Assembly: GCA_039026555.1 (NCBI GenBank)
Contig: JBCCMB010000006.1
Location: forward strand, 1-53,338
Reading direction: 5' to 3'
Length of the DNA stretch: 53,338 bases
From: JBCCMB01 sp039026555
GTDB lineage: Bacteria; Pseudomonadota; Alphaproteobacteria; Caulobacterales; Hyphomonadaceae
The notes beneath the pieces were generated by a model. It worked only from the letters and a program-made list of their open reading frames with translations, was not told the origin of the DNA and did not search any database. The position numbers were made by a program, and so were the translations under genes. Of the stretch, positions 34,026 through 42,045 are shown in pieces (positions within the stretch are counted from its first letter, which is position 1; each line of letters begins with the position of its first letter).

Positions 34026-34501
34026 CGGGTTAAACTCCACCATAGATTGCCATGCCGCCGCCCAACTAGGGAGGTGTTGAAACGACTGGACGAATACTTG
34101 TCATAAGAAGAGTTGATTTATTCTGAGTTAACGACGCAGCGCTCGATATTTACACGAAATCTAGTATAGATCGCATTATACTATAATTCTATTTCAAGTT
34201 GTATTTTCGCATTTATTCGGGCCGTTTCGGGCGCCAGACGGCTGGAATCAGGATGAAGCTTCTGTACTCTGAACTATAGAATCTACGAGGACGGCTTTAG
34301 GGTCTGAGAAACCCTATCCATTGTGCGCGGAGCGCGACCATTAAGGCGCAATGCGGCGAACCGCCCAATTGCGAGTTTCGCTTTGAAGGGCTCCATTCAC
34401 CCAGATTAGAAATGACGCGCGCGCGAAGCCCAGGCCGAAGCTGAAAGCTTGAGGCGGACTAGCAAACGTACTTTTTTCGCGGACGGCGAGTGGGGGCGGA
34501 C
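34026..34501. promoter_or_regulatory. AT-rich intergenic region with inverted repeat TAGTATA-N8-TATACTA
   Basis: A 476-base gene-free gap between divergent genes. Positions 34110-34215 are clearly more AT-rich than the surroundings. A perfect 7-bp inverted repeat TAGTATA (34162-34168) / TATACTA (34177-34183) with an 8-base centre looks like a dimeric repressor operator. TTAAC at 34128-34132 is a further TTAAC-type element. The right-hand part (34230-34490) shows no gene and no obvious RNA structure. The repeat could control the symporter gene, the TonB-like gene, or both. Confidence 0.45.
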
Positions 34502-35710
34502 ATGTCGAATGAGCTTCCAGTTGACGATTTTTTAGCGATCACCGTCGCGACCGCAATGTTCTTTGTCGGCAAGCGGGTGAATGACTATGTCCCACCTCTT
34601 CGCGCCTTCAACATTCCTGAGTCCGTCACCGGCGGATTGCTCGCCTCCCTTGGCGCGCTCGCCATTTATCTCTTGAGCGGGTTTGAATTGGTTTATGATC
34701 TCGAAACGCGAGATCGAATGCTGGTCTATTTCTTCACCACCATTGGACTCAATGCGCGCATCAGCGATTTGCTAAAGGGCGGTCGGCCGCTCGTCATTCT
34801 GCTCTTTCTCACATTGGTTTACATTGTGATCCAAAATCTTGTCGGGCTGATCGGCGCGCGCGCCTTAGGGCTGCCGGATGCGATGGGCGTCCTCACCGGA
34901 TCGGCGTCTCTCATCGGCGGGCACGGAACGGCGATCGCCTGGGCGCCGGACATCGCCGAAAATCATGGTGTTCCAAATGCACTCGAAGTCGGCGTCGCCG
35001 CGGCGACTTTGGGGCTGGTTATGGCGAGCTTGAGCGGCGGACCTATCGCGCAATTACTGCTCAGTCGGTTCAACCTCAAAGGTGCGGCTGACGAGAACGA
35101 ACACATTGTCGGCGTCTCGGATGAAGCTGAGGATACGGGCGTGCTCAATTATGAGAGCTTTATGCGCACAATGCTCATCATCCACTTGGTGATCATCGCA
35201 GGTTATTTCCTCAATCTTGGCATCGCCGCGATGGGCTTAAAACTCCCTCTCTTTGTCTCTTGCTTGCTCGTCGGCATCTTCACGTCGAATGTTTTATTGG
35301 TCCTATTTCCACGCGTCCAATGGCCGGCGAGAACGAAATCGCTAGCTTTCCTGTCTGAATTGTCCCTCGCGATCTTTATAACGATGTCGCTGATGAGCAT
35401 GCAGCTTTGGGCGATCGCGGATCTCGCCGGCCCTCTCTTGTTCTTGCTCGCTCTTCAGCTCGTCACGGCGGTGACGTTCATCTTGTTCATACTGTTCCCG
35501 CTCATGGGACGCGATTATATGGCTGCGGTTTTAAGCGCCGGCTTCGCCGGGTTCTCCCTTGGGGCTACGCCGACAGCTATCGCCAACATGACCGCGGTGA
35601 CCAAATCGCATGGACCGGCGCCGACAGCATTTATTATCCTGCCGCTGGTCGGCGCGTTTTTTGTCGACATCACAAATGCGCTGGTGATCCAGGCCTTTTT
35701 GTCACTGTAA
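34502..35710 (+). CDS. Sodium/glutamate symporter, GltS family
   Basis: About 402 residues with 10 or more membrane helices and two similar halves. GltS-type signatures include FNIPESVTGGLLASLGAL, FFTTIGLNAR, LIGGHGTAIAWAP in the first half and GFSLGATPTAIANM in the second. The ATG at 34502 is chosen because GGGGGCGGAC precedes it; a GTG at 34490 would add four residues. Members import glutamate with sodium, but the substrate has not been confirmed here. The next gene on the strand is 201 bases away, and the possible operator upstream is noted separately. Confidence 0.93.
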   Translation: MSNELPVDDFLAITVATAMFFVGKRVNDYVPPLRAFNIPESVTGGLLASLGALAIYLLSGFELVYDLETRDRMLVYFFTTIGLNARISDLLKGGRPLVILLFLTLVYIVIQNLVGLIGARALGLPDAMGVLTGSASLIGGHGTAIAWAPDIAENHGVPNALEVGVAAATLGLVMASLSGGPIAQLLLSRFNLKGAADENEHIVGVSDEAEDTGVLNYESFMRTMLIIHLVIIAGYFLNLGIAAMGLKLPLFVSCLLVGIFTSNVLLVLFPRVQWPARTKSLAFLSELSLAIFITMSLMSMQLWAIADLAGPLLFLLALQLVTAVTFILFILFPLMGRDYMAAVLSAGFAGFSLGATPTAIANMTAVTKSHGPAPTAFIILPLVGAFFVDITNALVIQAFLSL

Positions 35711-35829
35711 GGCCTTTAAGCGCACACCGAGGCGCGTGAACGCACATAAACACCCATCCCCGGAGGACGGCCGGTGAATCGGACCCACGGCGACGCTTGG
35801 AATCATCTAGCACAAGTGATGAAAATGAT

Positions 35830-35858
35830 TTGCAATCTCACGATATCTGTGAGAGCAA
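35830..35858. promoter_or_regulatory. Inverted repeat ahead of a small unknown gene
   Basis: CTCAC (35837-35841) and GTGAG (35849-35853) flank GATATCT, with outer TTGC (35830-35833) and GCAA (35855-35858). The element lies 53 bases before the next start codon and could be an operator or an RNA stem. Confidence 0.4.
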
Positions 35859-35911
35859 TTTGAGAATGTTTCGCAAATAGCGCCGGACCGCCGGCAATAA
35901 CGGAGACGCAA

Positions 35912-36106
35912 ATGTTCGCACCAATCGATGACGATGCGATGCTGAGTTGGCTGAGAACGCAAATCTATGTGCTCGAAGCATGGCGTGAAGAGCTCGCCTG
36001 CCGGCCCGACATCGACGTCGGCGCTGTGAGGCGTTTGGACGAACACTATTGCTGGCTGACCTCTGAGGTCGCCCGCCTGGAAACTTCCCCGCAGCACGCC
36101 GCATAA
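35912..36106 (+). CDS. Small hypothetical protein
   Basis: A 64-residue acidic protein, not recognised. It looks like two helices (DDDAMLSWLRTQIYVLEAWREEL and VRRLDEHYCWLTSEVARLE) with two cysteines and several Trp. GGAGACGCAA directly precedes the ATG, which supports it against the overlapping minus-strand frames, which are Arg-rich and unlike real proteins. It may share regulation with the next small gene. Confidence 0.6.
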   Translation: MFAPIDDDAMLSWLRTQIYVLEAWREELACRPDIDVGAVRRLDEHYCWLTSEVARLETSPQHAA

Positions 36107-36141
36107 TCCTCCTCCGGCGTGTTGCCGCCTCGCCGCGGCTT

Positions 36142-36165
36142 GAAGCGAGCGTATGCTCGAGCTTC
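36142..36165. terminator. Hairpin between two small genes
   Basis: GAAGC plus GAGC (36142-36150) pairs with GCTC and GCTTC (36155-36165) around GTAT, with a two-base bulge. There is no U-run, so termination is only possible. Confidence 0.3.
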
Positions 36166-36219
36166 CCAAGGCTTGCTTCTCGCCGCGGCAGTTTTCTTTA
36201 GACGCTCAAGGAAATCACC

Positions 36220-36678
36220 ATGTCCTCCACACCCGGGTTTTTGGGCGAAATCTACTTGCCGGATCTTGGCGTCGGCGCCGGCGTCGCCTTGTGGGGCTTT
36301 CGCTCCTGCGCGCGCGGCGGCGGCGAGTGCTGCGTCGTCGTCGACGGTTACAAGACCGCATTTGGCGAGGACGCGCCGGAAGCCCTCAAGCGCACGATCG
36401 ATTTCGCCAGGCTATTAGGCGAACAAGGTCGCCGCCGGATAGGGTTGGCGATGCCGGGTTGCGCACGCGTAACGGCAGATGAGTTGTCGATCATCGGCGC
36501 GCTGTCCGCCGCTCAAGCACGCAACCGCGACTTGATGAGCGGACACCTCACATGGTTGCTTGCACGACCGCATGACGATTTTCTGCCCAACACCGTGCTT
36601 GGACTCGCCGATGATTTTGCGCGATGCGGGCTGCAAATTCAGACGCCAGTCGCCGCCCCATCTCCATACTCACATTGA
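36220..36678 (+). CDS. Hypothetical protein, 152 residues
   Basis: An unrecognised, probably cytoplasmic protein. It has five cysteines in the first 140 residues, including an adjacent pair (GGGECCVVVDGYK), a Gly-rich start (LPDLGVGAGVALWGFRSC) and a helical C-terminal half. GGAAATCACC precedes the ATG at 36220. The closely spaced cysteines could bind a metal, but no known motif is complete. It follows the 64-residue gene and precedes a LysR gene. Confidence 0.6.
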   Translation: MSSTPGFLGEIYLPDLGVGAGVALWGFRSCARGGGECCVVVDGYKTAFGEDAPEALKRTIDFARLLGEQGRRRIGLAMPGCARVTADELSIIGALSAAQARNRDLMSGHLTWLLARPHDDFLPNTVLGLADDFARCGLQIQTPVAAPSPYSH

Positions 36679-36954
36679 TACGCCGTTAACGCCCATCACC
36701 ACAGGGCCGCTCGTTTTCGAGATCCAGCAGTGTCGTTTCGTTAGAGCTGACGGCGCTGTTTGATCGGACTAGGTGTGTTCACTCCGTACTCACAAACGTT
36801 GTCGTTCACGTCAATTGAGTGTGAGAATCTAGACATTGGCTAAAGGTATATGATTAGTCTTCGTCGGGGTTTCCGGGGGGACGGCTCTAGGAAAAGTCAA
36901 GTTCATGGAGTTCTACGAGCCTTGAATTGGCGAGCAAGAGCAAAGCGTTAGACC
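36679..36954. promoter_or_regulatory. LysR gene upstream region
   Basis: A 276-base gap without a gene. CTCACA (36789-36794) and TGTGAG (36820-36825) form a spaced inverted repeat, and TCAATTGA (36811-36818) is a palindrome between them. The CTCAC/TGTGAGA pair is the same as in the repeat at 35830-35858. These may be sites for the LysR protein, which is inference. Confidence 0.3.
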
Positions 36955-37866
36955 GTGCAGTATTGGAATGAAATTCGGACTGCGGCATGTGTGGCGCAGC
37001 TTAGGACGATCAGCGCGGCGGCGGAAACGCTCGGCGTGCATAGATCCACCGTGGTCCGCCATATCGAGAAGCTTGAAGAAGAATTCGGCGTCAAACTATT
37101 TCTGCGCGACATTAAGGGCTACACGCCAAACGAGTTCGGCCGAGAGCTGTTGAGCGCTGCGGAAGCCACAGATTCCCGATTCAATGAATTATACCGTTTA
37201 GCGAACCGTGAGACCGGCGAGCTGACGGGAGAATTGGTCATCTCGATCCTTGATCCGATGGTGAATGATCTGATGCCCGCGCTTGATCGGTTTTCCATGG
37301 ACAACCCAGGCGTCATCCTAAATTTAAAAACCGGCGAAGCGCCGTCCAAGCTTGAGTATGGCGAAGCGGATATCTCCTTCCGAGTTGGTCCTAAACCGGA
37401 AGATCCCGACTACGTAGTTGTTCCATTCGTTACTTACACGCTCGGCCTCTACGCCTCGCGCCGTTATATCGATCGCATGGGCCGACCGAATTCCACGGCG
37501 GATTTTGAGTTCCATGAATTTCTGATGCCAAGCGAGCCGCACCAATTGGAGAGCCCCGCCCTTCAATGGCTAATTAAAAATGTACCGGAACAATCTGTTC
37601 GGGGCCGGTTTAACGTGGTGCGAAATATGGCTCAGTTTATGAACGCCGGGTTGGGCATCGGATTTATGCCGCACCGTTTCGCCCTCCATTTGGACGGTGT
37701 CGAGGAAATCATGCCGACAAATGAGATTTGGGACATCCCTTCCTGGCAAGTCACGCATGTGGACCTTCACAAGACCCCGAAAATTCGCGCATTTCTGGAC
37801 GCGCTTGAAAAAACGGGTCCCGTCGATGTCGTTCCGCCAAAACTCTATGAGCCGATCTTAGATTAG
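36955..37866 (+). CDS. LysR-family transcriptional regulator
   Basis: A 303-residue regulator with a GTG start (no in-frame ATG is close). The winged helix-turn-helix is at about residues 15-60: TISAAAETLGVHRSTVVRHIEKLEEEFGVKLF. The effector domain spans about 95-290, with TGELVISILDPMVNDLMPALDRF and an acidic pocket region. The inducer is unknown. LysR genes often control a neighbour: the two unknown genes upstream or the leuB gene converging with it are candidates, but nothing in the sequence decides. Confidence 0.9.
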   Translation: MQYWNEIRTAACVAQLRTISAAAETLGVHRSTVVRHIEKLEEEFGVKLFLRDIKGYTPNEFGRELLSAAEATDSRFNELYRLANRETGELTGELVISILDPMVNDLMPALDRFSMDNPGVILNLKTGEAPSKLEYGEADISFRVGPKPEDPDYVVVPFVTYTLGLYASRRYIDRMGRPNSTADFEFHEFLMPSEPHQLESPALQWLIKNVPEQSVRGRFNVVRNMAQFMNAGLGIGFMPHRFALHLDGVEEIMPTNEIWDIPSWQVTHVDLHKTPKIRAFLDALEKTGPVDVVPPKLYEPILD

Positions 37867-37881
37867 CGGGATCACGCAAGC

Positions 37882-38964
37882 TTAAAGCGCAGCAATCACC
37901 TTATCGCCCATTTCGAGCGTCGAAAGACCGCCGCCCAAATCCGCCGTGCGCGCGCCGGCATCCAGGGCCGCCTCAACAGCGTCGCGCACCCGGTCGGCGG
38001 CGTCGGCGCGATCAAGGCTCCAACGCAAAGCCATCTCCAATGACAAGATCGCCGCGCAGGGATTGGCGAGCCCCTTCCCAGCAATGTCAGGCGCAGATCC
38101 GTGCACGGGCTCGTAAAGACCAGGCGTTCCCGGATCGCCCAACGCGGCGGACGGCAACATGCCGATAGACCCGGTAAGCTGGGACGCTTCATCCGACAAC
38201 ACATCGCCGAACAGATTGTCCGCCAACAGCACATTGATGTCTTTCGGCGCTTTGACGAGCTGCATCGCCGCCGCGTCGCCATACATATGTGCAAGCGGAA
38301 TGTCCGAAAACGCTTCGGCGTGAAGCTTGGTCACTTCCTCGCGCCACAAAACGCCGCTGTCGAGCACATTCGCTTTATCCACAGACAGCACGCCGGGGAA
38401 CGCGCACGCGTCCGTCGACCCGCCTATGCGCCCACGCGCGATATCAAACGCGACGCGCGCGACACGGCGTACTTCCGAACTGGTGTAGACTTGGGTGTCG
38501 ATCCCCTTGCGCTCCCCGCCGCCCAAATCCTCAATGCCGCGCGGCTGGCCGAAATAAATGCCGCTCGTCAACTCGCGAACGATCATAATGTCTAAGCCCT
38601 CGACCAGCTCTCGCTTGAGCGAGGATGCGTCGGCGAGCGCGGAAAAACAAAAAGCGGGGCGAAGATTGGCGTAGACGTCCAGCTCTTTGCGGATCGCCAA
38701 AAGGCCCGCCTCCGGACGCTTATCGCGCGGTACATCCGACCATTGGGGACCGCCCACCGCACCCAACAAAATCGCATCCGACGCGCGGGCTTTGCTCAAG
38801 GTCTCATCCGGCAGCGGGGCACCATGCGCATCATAAGCGGCGCCGCCGATCAACGCCTCGTCCAGCATCAGGTCCGGCGCAACAATATCCGCCACTCGGC
38901 GTGCTTGTGCGATCACTTCCGGGCCAATGCCGTCGCCGGGAAGAAGGAGAAGAGTTTGGGTCAT
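37882..38964 (-). CDS. leuB: 3-isopropylmalate dehydrogenase LeuB
   Basis: A 360-residue NAD-dependent enzyme that oxidises and decarboxylates 3-isopropylmalate. LLLPGDGIGPEV begins the protein, ELDVYANLRPA and RELTSGIYFGQPRG line the substrate site, and NLFGDVLSDEASQLTGSIGMLPSA and EPVHGSAPDIAGKGLANP are the standard C-terminal motifs. Between AFDIARGR and SVDKANVL the sequence has about eight extra residues (IGGSTDACAFPGVL) compared with the usual short RRxKVT link. It converges with the LysR gene. Confidence 0.97.
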   Translation of the reverse strand: MTQTLLLLPGDGIGPEVIAQARRVADIVAPDLMLDEALIGGAAYDAHGAPLPDETLSKARASDAILLGAVGGPQWSDVPRDKRPEAGLLAIRKELDVYANLRPAFCFSALADASSLKRELVEGLDIMIVRELTSGIYFGQPRGIEDLGGGERKGIDTQVYTSSEVRRVARVAFDIARGRIGGSTDACAFPGVLSVDKANVLDSGVLWREEVTKLHAEAFSDIPLAHMYGDAAAMQLVKAPKDINVLLADNLFGDVLSDEASQLTGSIGMLPSAALGDPGTPGLYEPVHGSAPDIAGKGLANPCAAILSLEMALRWSLDRADAADRVRDAVEAALDAGARTADLGGGLSTLEMGDKVIAAL

Positions 38965-39129
38965 ACATGCCGCCTGCGTCTTGAAGTCAGCGCGTCATAG
39001 GCGGTTCGGACGCAGCGCGCAATTCGCCCGCCCCTAGGGAAGGTGCGATGTCTTTGCGCCAAGTTTGCTCGACGCCGAGGCCGATCTAGGTGTACGCAAG
39101 AAACAGTCAGCTCTGCTTGGAGAATTTCA

Positions 39130-40161
39130 ATGTCCCAGACCAACCGCCAATGGATCCTAAAAACCCGCCCGACCGGATTGGTGGGACCTGAACATTTCGA
39201 GCTGAAAGAAGCCCCAATACCGACGCCGGGAGATGGCGAAATCTTGTTGCGCTCGCTTTACTTCTCCTTCGACCCGACCCAGCGCGGCTGGCTCAATCCA
39301 GGCGAAAGCTACATTCCGCCGGTCGAAATCGGTGAACCCATGCGCGCCGGCGCGATCGGCCAAGTCGTCGCTTCAAACAAGGAAGGCTTTGCCGCTGGCG
39401 ATATCGTGCAAGGCACATTTAGCTGGCAGGAATATGTAGTGACCGACGGGTCAGGCCCTTTCCCTCTTACAAAATTGTCGACCGATTATCCGCTCACCTA
39501 CAATCTCAGCATCTACGGGATCACAGGCCTCACCGCGTTTTTCGGACTTCGCGAAGTCGGCAAAATGAAAGCCGGCGATGTCGTATTGGTGTCCGGCGCG
39601 GCGGGCGCGACCGGCTCGGTGGTCGGACAGATCGCCAAGGCGATGGGCGCAAAGAAAGTTGTCGGCATCGCAGGCGGCCCGGACAAATGCAAATGGCTGG
39701 TCGAGGAAGGCGGCTTTGACGCAGCGATTGACTATAAGAGCGACAATATCGCGGAGAAGATCGGACAGCATTGCCCGGACGGCGTGAACGTTTTTTTCGA
39801 CAATGTCGGCGGCGCATCTTTGGACGCTGCGCTTCTTCACATTGCCGAGGGTGCGCGCGTGGTGATCTGCGGCGGCATCTCCTCGGGCTATTCGGGATGG
39901 GACGCCGAGGGTCCGCGAAACTATATGATGCTGATCCTGCGCAGCGCGTCGATGGAAGGCTTCCTCGTTCTCACCTACGGTGCGCAATTCCCAGACGCGG
40001 TCGCCCAATTGGCGGCGTGGCAGGCGGAAGGCAAAATTCAGGTCGCGGAATACGTGGTCGAAGGTTTTGAAAACGCGCCCACCACGCTGCAGGGCCTGTT
40101 CACAGGCAAAAATCTCGGCAAGACGATCTTGAAAGTGTCTGAGGCGACCGTCGACGCTTAG
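39130..40161 (+). CDS. Zinc-independent NADP oxidoreductase (MDR, PTGR/CurA-like)
   Basis: A 343-residue medium-chain reductase. The start at 39130 (MSQTNRQWILKTRPTG) has GGAGA upstream; the in-frame start at 39043 would add a basic, unrelated lead. There are no zinc cysteine motifs. The Rossmann region begins VLVSGAAGATGSVVGQIAKAMG and continues GIAGGPDKCKWL, DYKS and DNVGG, as in leukotriene B4 12-hydroxydehydrogenase and curcumin reductase relatives that reduce alpha,beta-unsaturated ketones. The natural substrate is unknown. Its end overlaps that of the converging pseudouridine synthase gene by four bases. Confidence 0.93.
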   Translation: MSQTNRQWILKTRPTGLVGPEHFELKEAPIPTPGDGEILLRSLYFSFDPTQRGWLNPGESYIPPVEIGEPMRAGAIGQVVASNKEGFAAGDIVQGTFSWQEYVVTDGSGPFPLTKLSTDYPLTYNLSIYGITGLTAFFGLREVGKMKAGDVVLVSGAAGATGSVVGQIAKAMGAKKVVGIAGGPDKCKWLVEEGGFDAAIDYKSDNIAEKIGQHCPDGVNVFFDNVGGASLDAALLHIAEGARVVICGGISSGYSGWDAEGPRNYMMLILRSASMEGFLVLTYGAQFPDAVAQLAAWQAEGKIQVAEYVVEGFENAPTTLQGLFTGKNLGKTILKVSEATVDA

Positions 40162-40937
40162 CCGTCGCTTTCGATCAGCGCCCTTCGCTCCTCCTCGCTC
40201 AGCGGCCGCCATTTGCCCTCAGGCAGGCCGCCGAGCTTGAGAGGACCGATCCGCAAACGCAAAAGATCGACGACCTTTAGATCAACCGCGCGGCACATGC
40301 GGCGGATCTGACGGTTACGCCCTTCGATGAGCGTAAATCGAAGCACGCCCTCGCCTAGGCGGTCGATTTTCGCGGGCTTCAGCGCGCGCCCATCGAGAGA
40401 CAGCCCGTGACGGAGGCGATCGACCTTGCCCGGCGTGATGGGCCCTGCCACGCGTACGCGGTATTCTTTTTCCATCCCGCTATCCGGCCCAATGATCGCT
40501 TTGGCGAGCACGCCATCTTCCGAGAGAAGCAAAAGCCCGCGCGACTCCTGATCCAACCGGCCAAGCGGCGGCAGGCTGGCGTCGCGACGGGGGATGAAAC
40601 TTACTGCTCCATGCGCATGCTCGCGCGTGATCAAGCGCGCGGCCGGGATCTGTCCCTTCTCCGGCTGCGACGAAACATAGCCGACGGGCTTGTTCACCAC
40701 GGCCGTGAATTTCACGCCGGCGCCTACGGCGTTCCCAAGCAGCGCAACGGTTTGGCCGGGCAAGATCTTGCGGCCCAGATCTTCAACGGCCTCGCCGTCT
40801 ATGCTCACCAATCCGTCCGTGATCAGCCCTTCGGCCTCGCGACGTGAGCACACGCCCGATTGCGCTAGCCATTTGTTGAGACGGACCGGTTCATCTCCCT
40901 CATATCGCCGCGACCAATCGGCGGATTTCGCCGTCAC
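40158..40937 (-). CDS. Pseudouridine synthase, RsuA/RluB/E/F family
   Basis: A 259-residue enzyme that makes pseudouridine in rRNA. An S4 RNA-binding domain (VRLNKWLAQSGVCSRREAEGLITDG, about 18-75) precedes the catalytic domain with Asp in GRLDQESRGLLLLSEDG and the later GRNRQIRRM motif. The GTG start at 40937 follows the upstream stop codon directly, with GAGGAC ahead. Whether it is RluB, RluE, RluF or RsuA cannot be decided by eye. It is the last gene of a leuD / monooxygenase / pseudouridine synthase operon. Confidence 0.93.
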   Translation of the reverse strand: MTAKSADWSRRYEGDEPVRLNKWLAQSGVCSRREAEGLITDGLVSIDGEAVEDLGRKILPGQTVALLGNAVGAGVKFTAVVNKPVGYVSSQPEKGQIPAARLITREHAHGAVSFIPRRDASLPPLGRLDQESRGLLLLSEDGVLAKAIIGPDSGMEKEYRVRVAGPITPGKVDRLRHGLSLDGRALKPAKIDRLGEGVLRFTLIEGRNRQIRRMCRAVDLKVVDLLRLRIGPLKLGGLPEGKWRPLSEEERRALIESDG

Positions 40938-41237
40938 CTACATGTCCTCGGGCTCGGCGTCGAAAAGGCGCAAAGATACATCGGAAATTTTGATATCCGA
41001 CCACGCCGCGCGCCATTCCGCCACGTGCGGAGTTTTGAAGTGCGCTTGTAACGCCTCACGGTCGACCCAGCGTTCGGTGACGCGCACGAGAGTCGGATCC
41101 AGCATATCGATGGAGTAAGCGTAATCAATGCAGCCCACCTCCGCCCGCGAGGCGAGGATCATTTTTTCCATCGCTGGTCGAACCGTCTCTAAGACGCCTT
41201 CAGGAATACGCGCCGTACCTTCAACCACAATCATCAT
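40938..41237 (-). CDS. Antibiotic biosynthesis monooxygenase (ABM)-domain protein
   Basis: A 99-residue protein with the ABM ferredoxin-like fold: MIVVEGTARIPEG, EVGCIDYAYSIDMLDPTLVRVTERWVDREALQAHFKTPHV. Small YgiN-type quinol monooxygenases are similar, but many members have no proven activity. The start at 41237 overlaps the leuD stop as ATGA, and a second ATG follows at once (41234). No resistance or polyketide genes are near. Confidence 0.85.
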   Translation of the reverse strand: MMIVVEGTARIPEGVLETVRPAMEKMILASRAEVGCIDYAYSIDMLDPTLVRVTERWVDREALQAHFKTPHVAEWRAAWSDIKISDVSLRLFDAEPEDM

Positions 41238-41860
41238 GCCCGCTCCAGCCAAGGGGTTGATAGTTTGCGGCGCTCTTCGAACGCCTCGATTTCGGCGTCG
41301 TGCGATAAGGTCTCGCCCACCTCGTCCAAGCCGGCCATCAAATTGGCTTTGCGGCCCGGATCAATCTCAAACGCATGTTCGACGCCATCCGGCCCCGCAA
41401 CGGTTTGGTTCGGCAAATCCACCGTGAATACGTGATTGGCGCCGCCCGCCTGATCGCTCAGCGCATCGCACACCTCTTGCGGCAGGATGATCGGCAGAAT
41501 CCCGTTCTTAAAGCAATTGTTGAAGAATATGTCAGCAAAGGACGGCGCGATCACGCAGCGAATGCCCTGATCCAATAGAGCCCAAGGCGCATGCTCGCGC
41601 GACGAGCCGCATCCAAAATTCTGGCCGGCGATCAGGATGGAGGCGTCTTGGTAAGCGCGTCGGTTCAATACGAAGTCCGGGTCCGGCGCACCGTCCGGCG
41701 TGGTCTTTAACTCATAGAACAGACCTTCGGACAAACCGGTGCGGGTCACCGTTTTCAAAAATTGCTTTGGGATGATCATGTCGGTGTCGACATTCGCCAT
41801 CAGCGCATCGCCCGATTTGAGTGGCGCGGCGGTGCCTTTCAGCGTTTTGAAAGCGTCCAT
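41234..41860 (-). CDS. leuD: 3-isopropylmalate dehydratase small subunit LeuD
   Basis: A 208-residue partner of LeuC. LMANVDTDMIIPKQFLKTV, NFGCGSSREHAPWALLDQGIRCVIAPSFADIFFNNCFKNGILPI are diagnostic in order. GGAGACGCC precedes the ATG. It lies about 23 kb from leuC and 2.3 kb from leuB in the window, all three on the minus strand but in separate transcripts. Confidence 0.98.
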   Translation of the reverse strand: MDAFKTLKGTAAPLKSGDALMANVDTDMIIPKQFLKTVTRTGLSEGLFYELKTTPDGAPDPDFVLNRRAYQDASILIAGQNFGCGSSREHAPWALLDQGIRCVIAPSFADIFFNNCFKNGILPIILPQEVCDALSDQAGGANHVFTVDLPNQTVAGPDGVEHAFEIDPGRKANLMAGLDEVGETLSHDAEIEAFEERRKLSTPWLERA

Positions 41861-42045
41861 GAGGCGTCTCCTTTAGAGCGGTTATCTCTTTTGAAAGCCG
41901 CGCGCGCAAGCCGCGCTGGCTGACGCTTCAGGTTCCAACACTACTAGGCTGAAGCCGATGCGACGGCGCTTTTTTCACCGATCGACTTGCACGGCTTTAG
42001 AGACTGGGGCATGGCCAGCGCCACACCATCACCGAAGGGACGCAT

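Noticed and set aside
35825..35841. TGA-N9-TCA as an iron-responsive RirA-type site
   Set aside because: The match is too short to be significant and no iron genes are adjacent.
35807..36169. Minus frames of 120 and 88 codons opposite the 64-residue gene
   Set aside because: Arg/Ala/His-rich, and lack the strong ribosome site that the plus frame has.
39451..40212. A 253-codon minus frame opposite the NADP oxidoreductase
   Set aside because: Shadow of a clear Rossmann enzyme with motifs in order.
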